A stretch of 64,000 bases of DNA, taken from the NCBI RefSeq assembly GCF_003480435.1, contig NZ_QUJB01000011.1, positions 30,864 through 94,863 on the forward strand, read 5' to 3'. Shown piece by piece: positions 46,996-56,252 of this stretch. Below the pieces are notes generated by a model. That model saw nothing but the letters and a program-made list of their open reading frames with translations. It was not told where the DNA came from and ran no database searches. Both the position numbers and the translations under genes were made by a program. Position 1 is the stretch's first letter, and the number at the start of each line of letters is the position of its first letter. Origin of the DNA: Clostridium sp. AM30-24. GTDB taxonomy: Bacteria > Bacillota > Clostridia > Lachnospirales > Lachnospiraceae.

Positions 46996-48972
46996 ATGAG
47001 AATGAAGGTTTCTGACTATATTGCCCAGAAGCTGGTGGATGAGGGCATCACCGATGCTTTTATGGTGACGGGCGGAGGTGCGATGCATCTGGATGACGGA
47101 CTTGGACATCAGCCGGGACTGCATTGCTATTTTAACCATCACGAGCAGGCCTGTGCCATCGCAGCCGAGGCCTACGCGAGAATCCATAATAAGATCGCGG
47201 CTCTCTGTGTGACGACTGGCCCTGGCGGAACGAACGCCATCACAGGCGTTGTCGGCGGATGGCTCGACTCGATCCCGATGCTCGTCTTATCCGGACAGGT
47301 CCGCTATGACACGACCGCCCACAGCACAGGACTGGGGATCCGTGCGATGGGGGATCAGGAATTCGAGATCACAAAAGCGATCGACTGCATGACAAAGTAC
47401 AGCGAGATGGTGCTGGACCCGATGCGGATCCGTTTCTGTCTGGAGAAATCACTTTATCTGGCGCAGACAGGAAGACCGGGACCGTGCTGGCTCGATATTC
47501 CGTTGAATGTTCAGGGGGCTTACATTGAGACAGAAGCACTTCTCGGATTTGATAAGGACGATTACGAAGCAGGTGGAACCGGCTGGTCCGGTCACGGAAC
47601 CGGATGTTCCGGATGTACGATCTGCATGATGAATAAAGTTGAAGGGAAACCGGCAATGATCCCGTCTGATGTGAGTGGACAGGGCGAAAAACGTGTGAAA
47701 CTGCCGGATCCTGTGACGGTAGAGCAGGCGAGAGAAATCTTAAAGAAGGTCCGCGAGGCGAAGCGCCCGGTGATCAACGCCGGAAACGGAATCCGGATCG
47801 GAAAGGCGTTCGATGTCTTCGCGAGAGTCGTAAAGAAGCTTGGAATCCCGGTAGTTACCGGCTGGAACAGCATCGACTGCATGTATGACACAGACCCGCT
47901 CTATGTGGGACGTGCCGGACATATGGGTGACCGTGCCGGAAACTTTGCGGTACAGAACAGCGATCTCTTATTGTCATTGGGAAGCCGTCTCTCAATCCGT
48001 CAGGTGGGCTATAACTACCCGACTTGGGCGAGAGAGGCCTATGTGATCTACAATGATATCGACGCCGAGGAGTTAAAGAAACCGACGGTCCATGTTGACA
48101 TGCCGGTCCATGCGGACGTCAAGGACCTTCTCGAGAAGCTGGAGCTCGTCCTCGATGAGGAAGAGTTCGATCCAAACGGTGGAGCAAAGGACAAAGAAGC
48201 CGTAGACTGGTGGATCAGACGCTGTCAGGAATGGAAAGAAAAATATCCGGTCGTTCTTCCGAAACACTATGAGGCTGGTGACGACGAACCGGCAAACGTA
48301 TATGCCGCGATCAAGGAGATCAGTAAGCGCGTCGAGGAAGATCAGATCACCGTTGTGGGAAATGGCTCCGCGTGCGTGGTAGGCGGACATGCCTATGAGA
48401 TGAAGAAAGGACAGCGGTTCATCAGCAACTCTGCCATTGCGTCCATGGGTTACGACCTTCCGGCAGCTATCGGTGCCTGGGTCGCAGACCATACAAAGGA
48501 CATCATCCTTGTGACAGGTGACGGAAGTATCCAGATGAATCTTCAGGAGCTCCAGACCATCGTTCATCATCATATGGGAATCAAGATTTTCCTGATCAAC
48601 AACGGCGGTTACCATTCCATCCGCCAGACCCAGAAGACCCACTTCCATGAGCCGTTAGTGGGAATCGGCGTGGACAGCCACGACTTAAGCTTCCCGAGTA
48701 TGGAGAAGCTTGCATGGGCATACGGTTATCCGTATGTGGCAGCCCACCACAACAGTGAGCTCGGCGAGGCGGTCGAGAAGACACTTGCCATGGACGGTCC
48801 GGTGATCTGTGAGATCTTCGTGGATATGAAACAGGGCTTCGAGCCGAAGGCAGCCGCAAAGATGCTGCCGGACGGAACCATGGTATCCGTACCGCTCGAG
48901 GATCTGGCTCCGTTCCTTCCGGAGGAAGAGCTGAAGGAAAATATGATTATTCCGTTAGTAGAGAATAAATAA
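46996..48972 (+). CDS. Thiamine-pyrophosphate enzyme, acetolactate-synthase-like, of a glycan cluster
   Basis: 658 residues from ATG 46996 (AGGAGAAGG upstream). Pyrimidine-binding domain with the activating Glu in NHHEQACAIAAEAYAR; PP-binding domain with GDGSIQMNLQEL and NNGGYHSI. Compared with the ~560-600-residue family there is an insert at about residues 185-235 containing C204-x2-C207-x2-C210. In polysaccharide loci such enzymes (for example YerE) add two-carbon units to nucleotide-sugar ketones; the epimerase and glycosyltransferases downstream fit this. True acetolactate synthase is unlikely without ilvN. Confidence 0.85.
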   Translation: MRMKVSDYIAQKLVDEGITDAFMVTGGGAMHLDDGLGHQPGLHCYFNHHEQACAIAAEAYARIHNKIAALCVTTGPGGTNAITGVVGGWLDSIPMLVLSGQVRYDTTAHSTGLGIRAMGDQEFEITKAIDCMTKYSEMVLDPMRIRFCLEKSLYLAQTGRPGPCWLDIPLNVQGAYIETEALLGFDKDDYEAGGTGWSGHGTGCSGCTICMMNKVEGKPAMIPSDVSGQGEKRVKLPDPVTVEQAREILKKVREAKRPVINAGNGIRIGKAFDVFARVVKKLGIPVVTGWNSIDCMYDTDPLYVGRAGHMGDRAGNFAVQNSDLLLSLGSRLSIRQVGYNYPTWAREAYVIYNDIDAEELKKPTVHVDMPVHADVKDLLEKLELVLDEEEFDPNGGAKDKEAVDWWIRRCQEWKEKYPVVLPKHYEAGDDEPANVYAAIKEISKRVEEDQITVVGNGSACVVGGHAYEMKKGQRFISNSAIASMGYDLPAAIGAWVADHTKDIILVTGDGSIQMNLQELQTIVHHHMGIKIFLINNGGYHSIRQTQKTHFHEPLVGIGVDSHDLSFPSMEKLAWAYGYPYVAAHHNSELGEAVEKTLAMDGPVICEIFVDMKQGFEPKAAAKMLPDGTMVSVPLEDLAPFLPEEELKENMIIPLVENK

Positions 48973-49129
48973 GAAGGTTCAGTGTGCCTGGGACATGGAA
49001 CTTAGAAGAAAATGCAAGATGGTTAAGAAAATTCCTACCCGTATACAGTAACATCATGTACAATATACTGGCAACCGGGAATAAGATGGATGATTGATCA
49101 GCGTTAAATGAGGAAAGGGGCAGCAGAAT

Positions 49130-50083
49130 ATGAATATCATCATGACAGGTTCGACGAGCTTTGTCGGCGCAGCAACGGTGCGGGAACTCTTACGGAGAGG
49201 GCACACGGTGACCGCCATTGTGCGCCCGAAATCCTCAAAACTTGATACGATCCTTGAGGGAAATGAGGAGGCACTTTTATCCGGGCGTCTTCTCGTGACG
49301 GAAAACGATCTTTCCGAGCCGGAAAAACTTTTAGAAAAAGTGACAAAACCGCAGGATGTGTTCTGCCATTTCGGCTGGGGAGGATCCGGGAGCGCGTCAA
49401 GAACGGACAAGGCGCTTCAGGAGAAGAATATGGAGATCTCTCTGGAGACGGTCCGGACAGCGGAAGCTCTGGGATGCAGCAAGTTCCTGTTTTCAGGCTC
49501 TCAGGCGGAGTATGGAATGCACCGGGATCTGATCACGGAAGAAACGGTCTGTGAGCCGAAATCCCTGTATGGTGAGGCGAAACTTGCCATGAGGGAAAAA
49601 GGAGAAAAACTCTGTAGTGAGCTCGGACTGCGCTACATCCATGCCAGGATCTTCAGCGCCTACGGACCCGGAGACCACCCGTGGACTCTGGTGGAGTCCT
49701 GTCTGGATGCGTTTCTGGACAATAAGGAAATCTCTCTCGGTGCCTGCACCCAGAATTGGAATTTCCTCTATATCGACGATCTGGCGAGAGGAATGGCGGC
49801 GCTCTGCGAAGCTCAGGAAAGCGCGTTTGAGAAGATTTCCAATCCGGTCTTCAACTTTGGAGGCGCGGAGACGAAAGTATTAAAGGAATTCGTGGAGGAG
49901 ATCCATGAACTCTGCGGCGGACAGGGCAAGAGCCAATACAACACCCGCGGGGAGAACGCCGAAGGTCTGATCAATCTGATGCCGTCCATCGAAAAGCTGA
50001 AGACTGTGACAGGCTGGAAGCCGGAGGTCGATTTCAAGACCGGAATTACAAGGATGATCGCGCTCAGAAAGAGAACCATTTAA
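49130..50083 (+). CDS. NAD-dependent sugar epimerase/dehydratase (SDR)
   Basis: 317 residues. Rossmann start MNIIMTGSTSFVGAATVREL, catalytic Tyr-Lys in SLYGEAKLAM, and ARIFSAYGPGDHPW as in extended SDRs acting on nucleotide sugars. The C-terminus GWKPEVDFKTGITRMI is typical. ATG 49130 follows AAAGGGG at 49113. It likely reduces or epimerises the sugar made with the preceding TPP enzyme; the exact product is unknown. Confidence 0.9.
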   Translation: MNIIMTGSTSFVGAATVRELLRRGHTVTAIVRPKSSKLDTILEGNEEALLSGRLLVTENDLSEPEKLLEKVTKPQDVFCHFGWGGSGSASRTDKALQEKNMEISLETVRTAEALGCSKFLFSGSQAEYGMHRDLITEETVCEPKSLYGEAKLAMREKGEKLCSELGLRYIHARIFSAYGPGDHPWTLVESCLDAFLDNKEISLGACTQNWNFLYIDDLARGMAALCEAQESAFEKISNPVFNFGGAETKVLKEFVEEIHELCGGQGKSQYNTRGENAEGLINLMPSIEKLKTVTGWKPEVDFKTGITRMIALRKRTI

Positions 50084-50185
50084 CTGAACATGAAAGTAAT
50101 TCTGGGGCGGCAGAGAGGGCAGCAATCAGTTGAAAATGCAGACCGATCACAGACTGGGAAAAAATGCCGCGAAATACGTCGAGTA

Positions 50186-50213
50186 TTGACAAAACAGAAA
50201 AAATGGTTACAAT
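50186..50213 (+). promoter_or_regulatory. Promoter before the glycosyltransferase block
   Basis: TTGACA (50186-50191), 16 bp, TACAAT (50208-50213), with a ~130-base leader to the first GT gene. Confidence 0.6.
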
Positions 50214-50347
50214 GATAAAAGTTAAAGAATAGGCAACAATTTAGAAAAAAGTTCAGCAGATCGGCGCCCGCCGCACTGTTGAAAGAAACTGAAAGAGGTG
50301 CCCGAAGGTACCCGTCAGGTAAAATTTAAGGAAGAAGAAAATATAAC

Positions 50348-51310
50348 ATGAAAAAAATCAGCGTTTTGATTCCATGCTATAACGAGGAGGAGAATGTCGT
50401 TCCGATCAGCGAAGCGGTCATCGGCATTATCACAAAAGAACTGCCTCAGTACGACTATGAGCTGGTCTTCATCGACAACGACTCCACCGATAAGACGAGA
50501 GAACTGCTCCGCATGCTCTGCGCGAAGAATCCGAAGATCAAGGCGATTTTCAACGCGAGAAACTTTGGACAGTTCAATTCTCCGTATTATGGAATCCTTC
50601 AGGTAACCGGTGACTGCGTGATCTCCATGGTGGCGGATTTCCAGGATCCGGTGGAACTGATTCCGAAGTATGTCCACGAGTGGGAGAATGGCTATAAGAT
50701 CGTCATCGGAATCAAGACGAGCAGCAAAGAGAACCCGATTATGTACTGGCTCAGAAGCTGCTACTACAAACTGATCCGGAAATTATCCGACGTGGAGCAG
50801 ATCGAGCACTTTACAGGATCCGGACTCTATGACAGACAGTTTATCGAGGTCTTAAGAAACTTAAACGATCCGACCCCGTTCCTTCGCGGGATCGTTGCGG
50901 AGTTAGGCTTTAAGAGGAAAGAGATCCCGTACGAGCAGCCGAAGCGCCGCGCGGGAAAGACCCACAATAACTTCTATAAATTATATGACGCGGCAATGCT
51001 CAGCTTTACATCTTACACAAAAGCGGGCCTGCGCCTGGCAACCTTTTTCGGCGCCTTCTGCGGCGGCGTGAGCTTTATCGTAGCAGTCATATATCTGATC
51101 ATGAAACTCTTATACTGGGACCGCTTTATGGCAGGTATGGCACCGCTTCTCATCGGAATGTGCTTTCTTGGATCTGTCCAGATCTTCTTTATTGGCCTGC
51201 TTGGCGAGTATATCATGAGCATCAATACCCGTGTGATGCACCGCCCGCTCGTTGTGGAGGAGGAGCGCATCAATTTTGATACACCGGCCGGTGCACAGGA
51301 GGAAGTATGA
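50348..51310 (+). CDS. Polyprenyl-phosphate glycosyltransferase (GtrB/DPM1-like)
   Basis: 320 residues. GT2 domain with SVLIPCYNEEENV, VFIDNDSTDKT, ARNFGQFNS and the catalytic ADFQDP. Two C-terminal membrane helices (around residues 235-260 and 270-295) are typical of enzymes that load a sugar onto undecaprenyl phosphate for outside transfer. Its stop overlaps the next start by 4 bases (ATGA), so translation is coupled. Confidence 0.9.
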   Translation: MKKISVLIPCYNEEENVVPISEAVIGIITKELPQYDYELVFIDNDSTDKTRELLRMLCAKNPKIKAIFNARNFGQFNSPYYGILQVTGDCVISMVADFQDPVELIPKYVHEWENGYKIVIGIKTSSKENPIMYWLRSCYYKLIRKLSDVEQIEHFTGSGLYDRQFIEVLRNLNDPTPFLRGIVAELGFKRKEIPYEQPKRRAGKTHNNFYKLYDAAMLSFTSYTKAGLRLATFFGAFCGGVSFIVAVIYLIMKLLYWDRFMAGMAPLLIGMCFLGSVQIFFIGLLGEYIMSINTRVMHRPLVVEEERINFDTPAGAQEEV

Positions 51311-53505
51311 AGTACAGTGTTGAAGTGATGAGAGTCCGGGAGCAGACGATCCAGTTAAATGGCTGGGCTGTTGAGAGCAACCCGGATTCCGTGATCACCT
51401 ACCGGGTCGAGGATGAAGCGGGACAGCCGGTGGAGGCGAAGATCGTTCCGACGAGAAGAGATGACGTGAGCCAGATCTATTATAAGAAGATCATCGACCG
51501 TGATCTCGGATTTGATATCCGTTTTCCGTATGAACATGGAAAGAACTATTATCTTGTGATCTGCGGCGAGAAGAAGACGACCCGTGTGAAATATAGCGAT
51601 ATGACGATCCGCAGAAAAACCGGCGCGGCAAACCGCAAGGTACAGAAGCTTATGAACCTTATGAACATGGAGACAGTCCATGTTGCCTGGGACTTCTTAA
51701 AGGAAAATGGCCTGAAAGCCCTGATCTTAAAATCCAAGCATAAGATCCAGGGAATTGACGACGATTACGACTACGCAGAGTGGTGGAATCTCACGAAACC
51801 GTCGGAGGAAGAGCTGGAAGAGCAGAAGAAAAAGACGTTCGGCTATATGCCGAAATTCTCGATCGTGATCCCGGTCTATAAGACTCCGGAGAAATTCCTG
51901 AAGGAAATGCTGGACTCCATCGTGGAACAGACCTACGCGAACTGGGAACTCTGCATCGCTGACGGCAGCCCGGCGGGTGAGAGTGTCGAGAATGTTTTAA
52001 AGAAATATGCGGAGAAAGACGCGAGGATCCGCTATCAGGTACTGGGGGAAAACCGCGGTATCTCCGGAAATACGAATGCCGCCCTTGAGATGGCGGAAGG
52101 TGATTTCATTGTTCTTGCGGATCATGATGACCGTCTGACACCGAACGCGCTCTTTGAGTGCGCGAAAAAACTGAATGAGAATGAAAACTGCGATGTCCTC
52201 TATTCCGATGAGGACAAGCTTGACATGGATGGAGATGAACTGTTCGACCCGCATTTTAAGCCGGATTTTAATCCGGATCTTTTGACGAGCGTCAACTATA
52301 TCTGCCATCTGTTTGTGGTGAAAAAAGAACTGCTCGATAAAGTCGGCGGTTTTCGGGCGGAATATGACGGAGCCCAGGATTACGACTTTATTTTCCGCTG
52401 TACGGAGAACGCAAAGCAGATCTGTCACATCCCGAAGGTGCTCTATCACTGGCGCTGCCACCCGAATTCCACGGCAAGCAACCCGGAGAGCAAGCTTTAT
52501 GCCTTCACAGCCGGTTCCCGTGCCATCATGGACCACTATAAGAGAGTGGGAATTGAGGCAGAAAAGGTAGAAAAGGGCGTTGATTACGGGATCTATCACA
52601 CGACGTTTAAGATCAAGGATGATCCGCTTGTGTCCGTAATTATCCCGAACAAGGACCACACCGTGGACCTCGACAACTGCATCCGCCCGATGCTGACGGA
52701 GGGAACCTATAAGAATCTGGAGTTCGTCATTGTGGAGAACAACAGTACAGAGCAGGCGACCTGGGATTACTACGAGAAGATCCAGAAGGAATTCCCGAAT
52801 GTGCACGTTGTCCGCTGGGAAAGAGAGTTCAACTACTCCGCGATCAACAACTTCGGCGTACAGCACGCAAAGGGCGAGTATCTTTTGTTTATGAACAACG
52901 ATATTGAGCTGATCGCGAAAAATTTCGTTGAAGAGATGCTTGGCTTTGTCCAGAGGGAGGACGTGGGGATCGCCGGTGCGAGACTGCTTTATGAGGATGA
53001 CACGATCCAGCACGCCGGTGTTGTTATCGGTTTCGGCGGTATCGCCGGTCATACGTTTATCGGACTTCATAAATCCGAGAACAGCTATTTCAACCGCGCG
53101 ATGTGTGCCCAGGATTACAGCGCGGTCACAGCGGCCTGTATGATGAGCAAGCGTTCCGTATTTGACGCTGTTGGGGGATTTACGGAAGAGCTCGCGGTGG
53201 CTTTCAATGATATTGATTACTGCATGAAGGTGAGAAAGCTCGGAAAACTTGTAGTATACGCGCCTTATGCGGTGCTTCACCACTATGAATCCAAGTCTCG
53301 CGGACTTGAGGACACACCGGAGAAGGTGGAGCGATTTAACCGTGAGATCGCCACCTTCGCGAAGCGCTGGCCGGAGATCCTGAGAGACGGAGATCCGTAC
53401 TACAATCCGAACCTGACACTGAGAAAATCAAATTTTGCGCTGCGTGACCTGAAAAAGGAAAAAATCGGGGAACCATATAAACTGGAGGTACCGTTAGACG
53501 AATGA
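51307..53505 (+). CDS. Large GT2 protein with two glycosyltransferase domains
   Basis: 732 residues. Residues 1-~105 form a beta-rich domain seen before GT2 enzymes (IQLNGWAVESNPDSVITYRV). The first GT-A domain (~180-400) reads FSIVIPVYKTPEKFL, LADHDDRLT and YSDEDKLD; the second (~440-690) reads VSVIIPNKDHTVDLDNCI, FMNNDIELI and AFNDIDYCMKVR. Such tandem enzymes build O-antigen-like or rhamnan chains. Start and stop both overlap neighbours by 4 bases. Confidence 0.9.
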   Translation: MKYSVEVMRVREQTIQLNGWAVESNPDSVITYRVEDEAGQPVEAKIVPTRRDDVSQIYYKKIIDRDLGFDIRFPYEHGKNYYLVICGEKKTTRVKYSDMTIRRKTGAANRKVQKLMNLMNMETVHVAWDFLKENGLKALILKSKHKIQGIDDDYDYAEWWNLTKPSEEELEEQKKKTFGYMPKFSIVIPVYKTPEKFLKEMLDSIVEQTYANWELCIADGSPAGESVENVLKKYAEKDARIRYQVLGENRGISGNTNAALEMAEGDFIVLADHDDRLTPNALFECAKKLNENENCDVLYSDEDKLDMDGDELFDPHFKPDFNPDLLTSVNYICHLFVVKKELLDKVGGFRAEYDGAQDYDFIFRCTENAKQICHIPKVLYHWRCHPNSTASNPESKLYAFTAGSRAIMDHYKRVGIEAEKVEKGVDYGIYHTTFKIKDDPLVSVIIPNKDHTVDLDNCIRPMLTEGTYKNLEFVIVENNSTEQATWDYYEKIQKEFPNVHVVRWEREFNYSAINNFGVQHAKGEYLLFMNNDIELIAKNFVEEMLGFVQREDVGIAGARLLYEDDTIQHAGVVIGFGGIAGHTFIGLHKSENSYFNRAMCAQDYSAVTAACMMSKRSVFDAVGGFTEELAVAFNDIDYCMKVRKLGKLVVYAPYAVLHHYESKSRGLEDTPEKVERFNREIATFAKRWPEILRDGDPYYNPNLTLRKSNFALRDLKKEKIGEPYKLEVPLDE

Positions 53506-54488
53506 AGACAACGATCATAATTCCGAATTACAACGGACTTTCGTTTATGGAACCGTGCTTTGAGGCACTGGAAAAGCAGACGACGAAGGATTTCAAGATC
53601 CTGGTGGTGGACAACGGATCCACGGACGGAAGTGTTGAATGGCTGAAGGAGCGGGAGATCCCGTCGATCTTTCTCCCGGAAAACACAGGCTTTTCCGGGG
53701 CTGTAAATGTGGGGATCAGGGCGGCAGATACGCCGTATGTGATCTTATTAAATAATGATACAAAAGTGGCTCCCCACTACGTCGAAGCGTTGGAGCGGGC
53801 CATGGACCGGTCGGAGAAGATCTTTTCTGTCAGCAGCAAGATGATCCAGATGTACCATCCGGACCTCATGGACGATGCCGGAGACATGTACAGCGTCCTC
53901 GGCTGGGCGTTCCAGCGTGGCGTCGGACGGCCGGAAAAGCTCTATAAGAGAAGCTGCCGCGTCTTTACAGCGTGTGCCGGTGCGGCAATCTACCGCCGGG
54001 AAGTGTTCGAGACCATCGGATACTTCGATGAGATGCATTTTGCCTATCTTGAGGATATCGATGTGGGATACCGTGCGAAGCTTTACGGATATGACAACGT
54101 ATTCTGCCCGGAAGCTGTGGTATACCATGTAGGCAGCGGGACAAGCGGATCGAAGTATAATTCCTTTAAGGTGAAGCTTGCCGCGAGAAATAATGTGTAT
54201 CTGAATTACAAAAATATGCGCGCATGGCAGTTGCTTTTAAATTCTCCGTGTCTTCTCGCGGGAACATTTGTAAAGTTCCTGTTTTTTAAAAAGATGGGAT
54301 TCGGAAAAGACTATGTGTCCGGATTCCTTGAGGGGATCAGAACATTAAAGAACTGTAAACGCGTCCCTTCCTTTAAAGGAAGAATACAGCGGGAGATCGG
54401 GATCCAGCTTGAGCTGATCGCCGGAACCGCAGTCTATATTTATGAGTTTTCTAGGAGACAGGCGGCGAAGCTTGGAGCGAAAGCCTGA
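53502..54488 (+). CDS. GT2 glycosyltransferase (rhamnosyltransferase-like)
   Basis: 328 residues. TIIIPNYNGLSFMEPCFEAL, VVDNGSTDGS, NTGFSGAVNVGI, LLNNDTKV and YLEDIDVGYRAKLYG are the nucleotide-sugar and acceptor motifs of the GT2 rhamnosyltransferase-like group. There is a hydrophobic C-terminal segment near residue 245. The 4-base overlap with the preceding gene shows coupling. Donor sugar unknown. Confidence 0.9.
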   Translation: MKTTIIIPNYNGLSFMEPCFEALEKQTTKDFKILVVDNGSTDGSVEWLKEREIPSIFLPENTGFSGAVNVGIRAADTPYVILLNNDTKVAPHYVEALERAMDRSEKIFSVSSKMIQMYHPDLMDDAGDMYSVLGWAFQRGVGRPEKLYKRSCRVFTACAGAAIYRREVFETIGYFDEMHFAYLEDIDVGYRAKLYGYDNVFCPEAVVYHVGSGTSGSKYNSFKVKLAARNNVYLNYKNMRAWQLLLNSPCLLAGTFVKFLFFKKMGFGKDYVSGFLEGIRTLKNCKRVPSFKGRIQREIGIQLELIAGTAVYIYEFSRRQAAKLGAKA

Positions 54489-54817
54489 GATTCTTCGCCG
54501 GACGCCGTGCGGCCGGCTCAGTGCGGATAGACTGAACGGCTGCTTTTATGCAAGATAAACGAATAATTTACGGAAATCTCATATTTTCTTAAGAAATCGT
54601 ATATATGCAAATGGGTAAATTTTATGTATACTATGTATGCATATTTTTTACGATGGCGGTACTATGTCCGGGGGAGTGACTTGAGAAAGGCAGTCTGACG
54701 GGGCATGGTATAGTTGAAAATACCTGCCGGGGGGAATTGGCTGGCGCGGCTGTGCATGCGCTGATCACGGAAAGAATTCTGACCGGCACGTTCCTTGGAA
54801 AACAGGGTGAAAATTAT
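54489..54817 (+). other. Gap before the priming sugar transferase
   Basis: 329 bases. GCCGGCTCAGT (54512) / ACTGAACGGC (54531) followed by TGCTTTT is a weak terminator for the GT block. TATACT at 54627-54632 with a poor -35 may start a new unit. No gene seen. Confidence 0.4.
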
Positions 54818-56236
54818 ATGATCAAAGATAATCAGAAGAGCCTCAACCGTTTTCACGTTGTGCTTGACGCCTTCGTGACCGCATTCTCTTATCTGCTTGC
54901 GTGGTTTATCGTAATCGGAAGCGGATGGGCGAACCTGCTCGGAAAACGGACACTTGAGGTCGGTTTTTATTTTGGCGCGCTCCTTGTCATTATTCCGGCG
55001 TATCTGCTTTTGTACTCCTTTTTTGGACTGTACACGCCGAAGCGTGTACTCGGACGCAGAAATGAATTCGGAAAGATATTCAAGGCGAACACGATCGGGC
55101 TCCTTATTTTCGGTCTGGTCCTGTACTTTGGAAGAAAAGAGCCGCATCTCTACAACTTCTCCCAGAGACTGGTCGTATATTTCTATGTGCTGAACGTAGT
55201 GTTTATGACCATTGAGCGGAATGGAATCCGGATCGTGCTCCGTTCCATGCGCTCAAAAGGATACAATCAGAAACATATCCTGTTAGTTGGCTATTCCTCC
55301 GCAGCGGAAGGGTTTATCGACCGGGTAAACAAGAATCCGGAATGGGGGTACACGATCCGCGGGATCATTGATGATACGAAGGAACGCGGAAGTGAGTATA
55401 AGGGAGTAAAGGTCATCGGCTGCATCGAGGACCTCGACTATATTTTAGAGCAGAACAGTCTCGATGAGATTGCCGTCACACTGAGCCTGAGCGAGTATGA
55501 AAAACTCCGCCATATCGTTGCTCTCTGTGAAAAATCCGGCGTGCACACGAAGTTTATCCCGGATTACGGGAACATTATCCCGACGATCCCGTATATGGAA
55601 GATCTTCAGGGCCTGCCGGTGATCCATATCCGCCGCGTTCCGTTGAATGATCCTATGAATGCGATGGTAAAGAGAGCCGTCGATATCGTGGGTGCGATCG
55701 TGGGGATCGTACTTTTCTCCCCGATCATGCTGATCGTGGCAGTGCTCATAAAGCTGACATCTCCGGGACCGATCATTTTCTGTCAGGAACGTGTCGGCCT
55801 TCACAACCGGCCGTTTAAAATGTATAAATTCCGTTCCATGACGGTTCAGGATCCGGGCAAGGAGAAGAGCCGCTGGACAACAAAGGGAGATGCCCGTGTG
55901 ACTTTCATCGGAAAAATAATCCGCCGTACAAGCATCGACGAGGTGCCGCAGTTCTTTAATATCCTGATTGGTGATATGAGTCTTGTGGGTCCGAGACCGG
56001 AACGGCCATTTTTCGTTGAAAAATTTAAGGAAGAAATCCCGCGATATATGATCAAGCACCAGGTCCGTCCGGGCCTTACCGGCTGGGCGCAGGTGAATGG
56101 TTACCGTGGAGACACTTCGATCATTAAGCGGATCGAGCACGATCTCTATTATATCGAGAACTGGACACTTGGTCTTGATTTCAAGATCATGTTCTTAACG
56201 GTTTTCAAGGGATTCATCAATAAAAACGCTTACTAA
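54818..56236 (+). CDS. Undecaprenyl-phosphate sugar-phosphate transferase (WbaP/WcaJ type)
   Basis: 472 residues from ATG 54818 (AGGGTGA upstream). Four or five N-terminal membrane helices, a CoA-binding-like Rossmann domain (HILLVGYSSAAEGFIDRV), one helix (AVDIVGAIVGIVLFSPIMLI) and the catalytic domain with KFRSM, DEVPQFFN and GDMSLVGPRPERP. It transfers sugar-1-phosphate to the lipid carrier, the first step of glycan assembly on the inner membrane face. It is followed by the LCP ligase after 16 bases. Confidence 0.93.
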   Translation: MIKDNQKSLNRFHVVLDAFVTAFSYLLAWFIVIGSGWANLLGKRTLEVGFYFGALLVIIPAYLLLYSFFGLYTPKRVLGRRNEFGKIFKANTIGLLIFGLVLYFGRKEPHLYNFSQRLVVYFYVLNVVFMTIERNGIRIVLRSMRSKGYNQKHILLVGYSSAAEGFIDRVNKNPEWGYTIRGIIDDTKERGSEYKGVKVIGCIEDLDYILEQNSLDEIAVTLSLSEYEKLRHIVALCEKSGVHTKFIPDYGNIIPTIPYMEDLQGLPVIHIRRVPLNDPMNAMVKRAVDIVGAIVGIVLFSPIMLIVAVLIKLTSPGPIIFCQERVGLHNRPFKMYKFRSMTVQDPGKEKSRWTTKGDARVTFIGKIIRRTSIDEVPQFFNILIGDMSLVGPRPERPFFVEKFKEEIPRYMIKHQVRPGLTGWAQVNGYRGDTSIIKRIEHDLYYIENWTLGLDFKIMFLTVFKGFINKNAY

Positions 56237-56252
56237 GACGAGGACAAATGAC

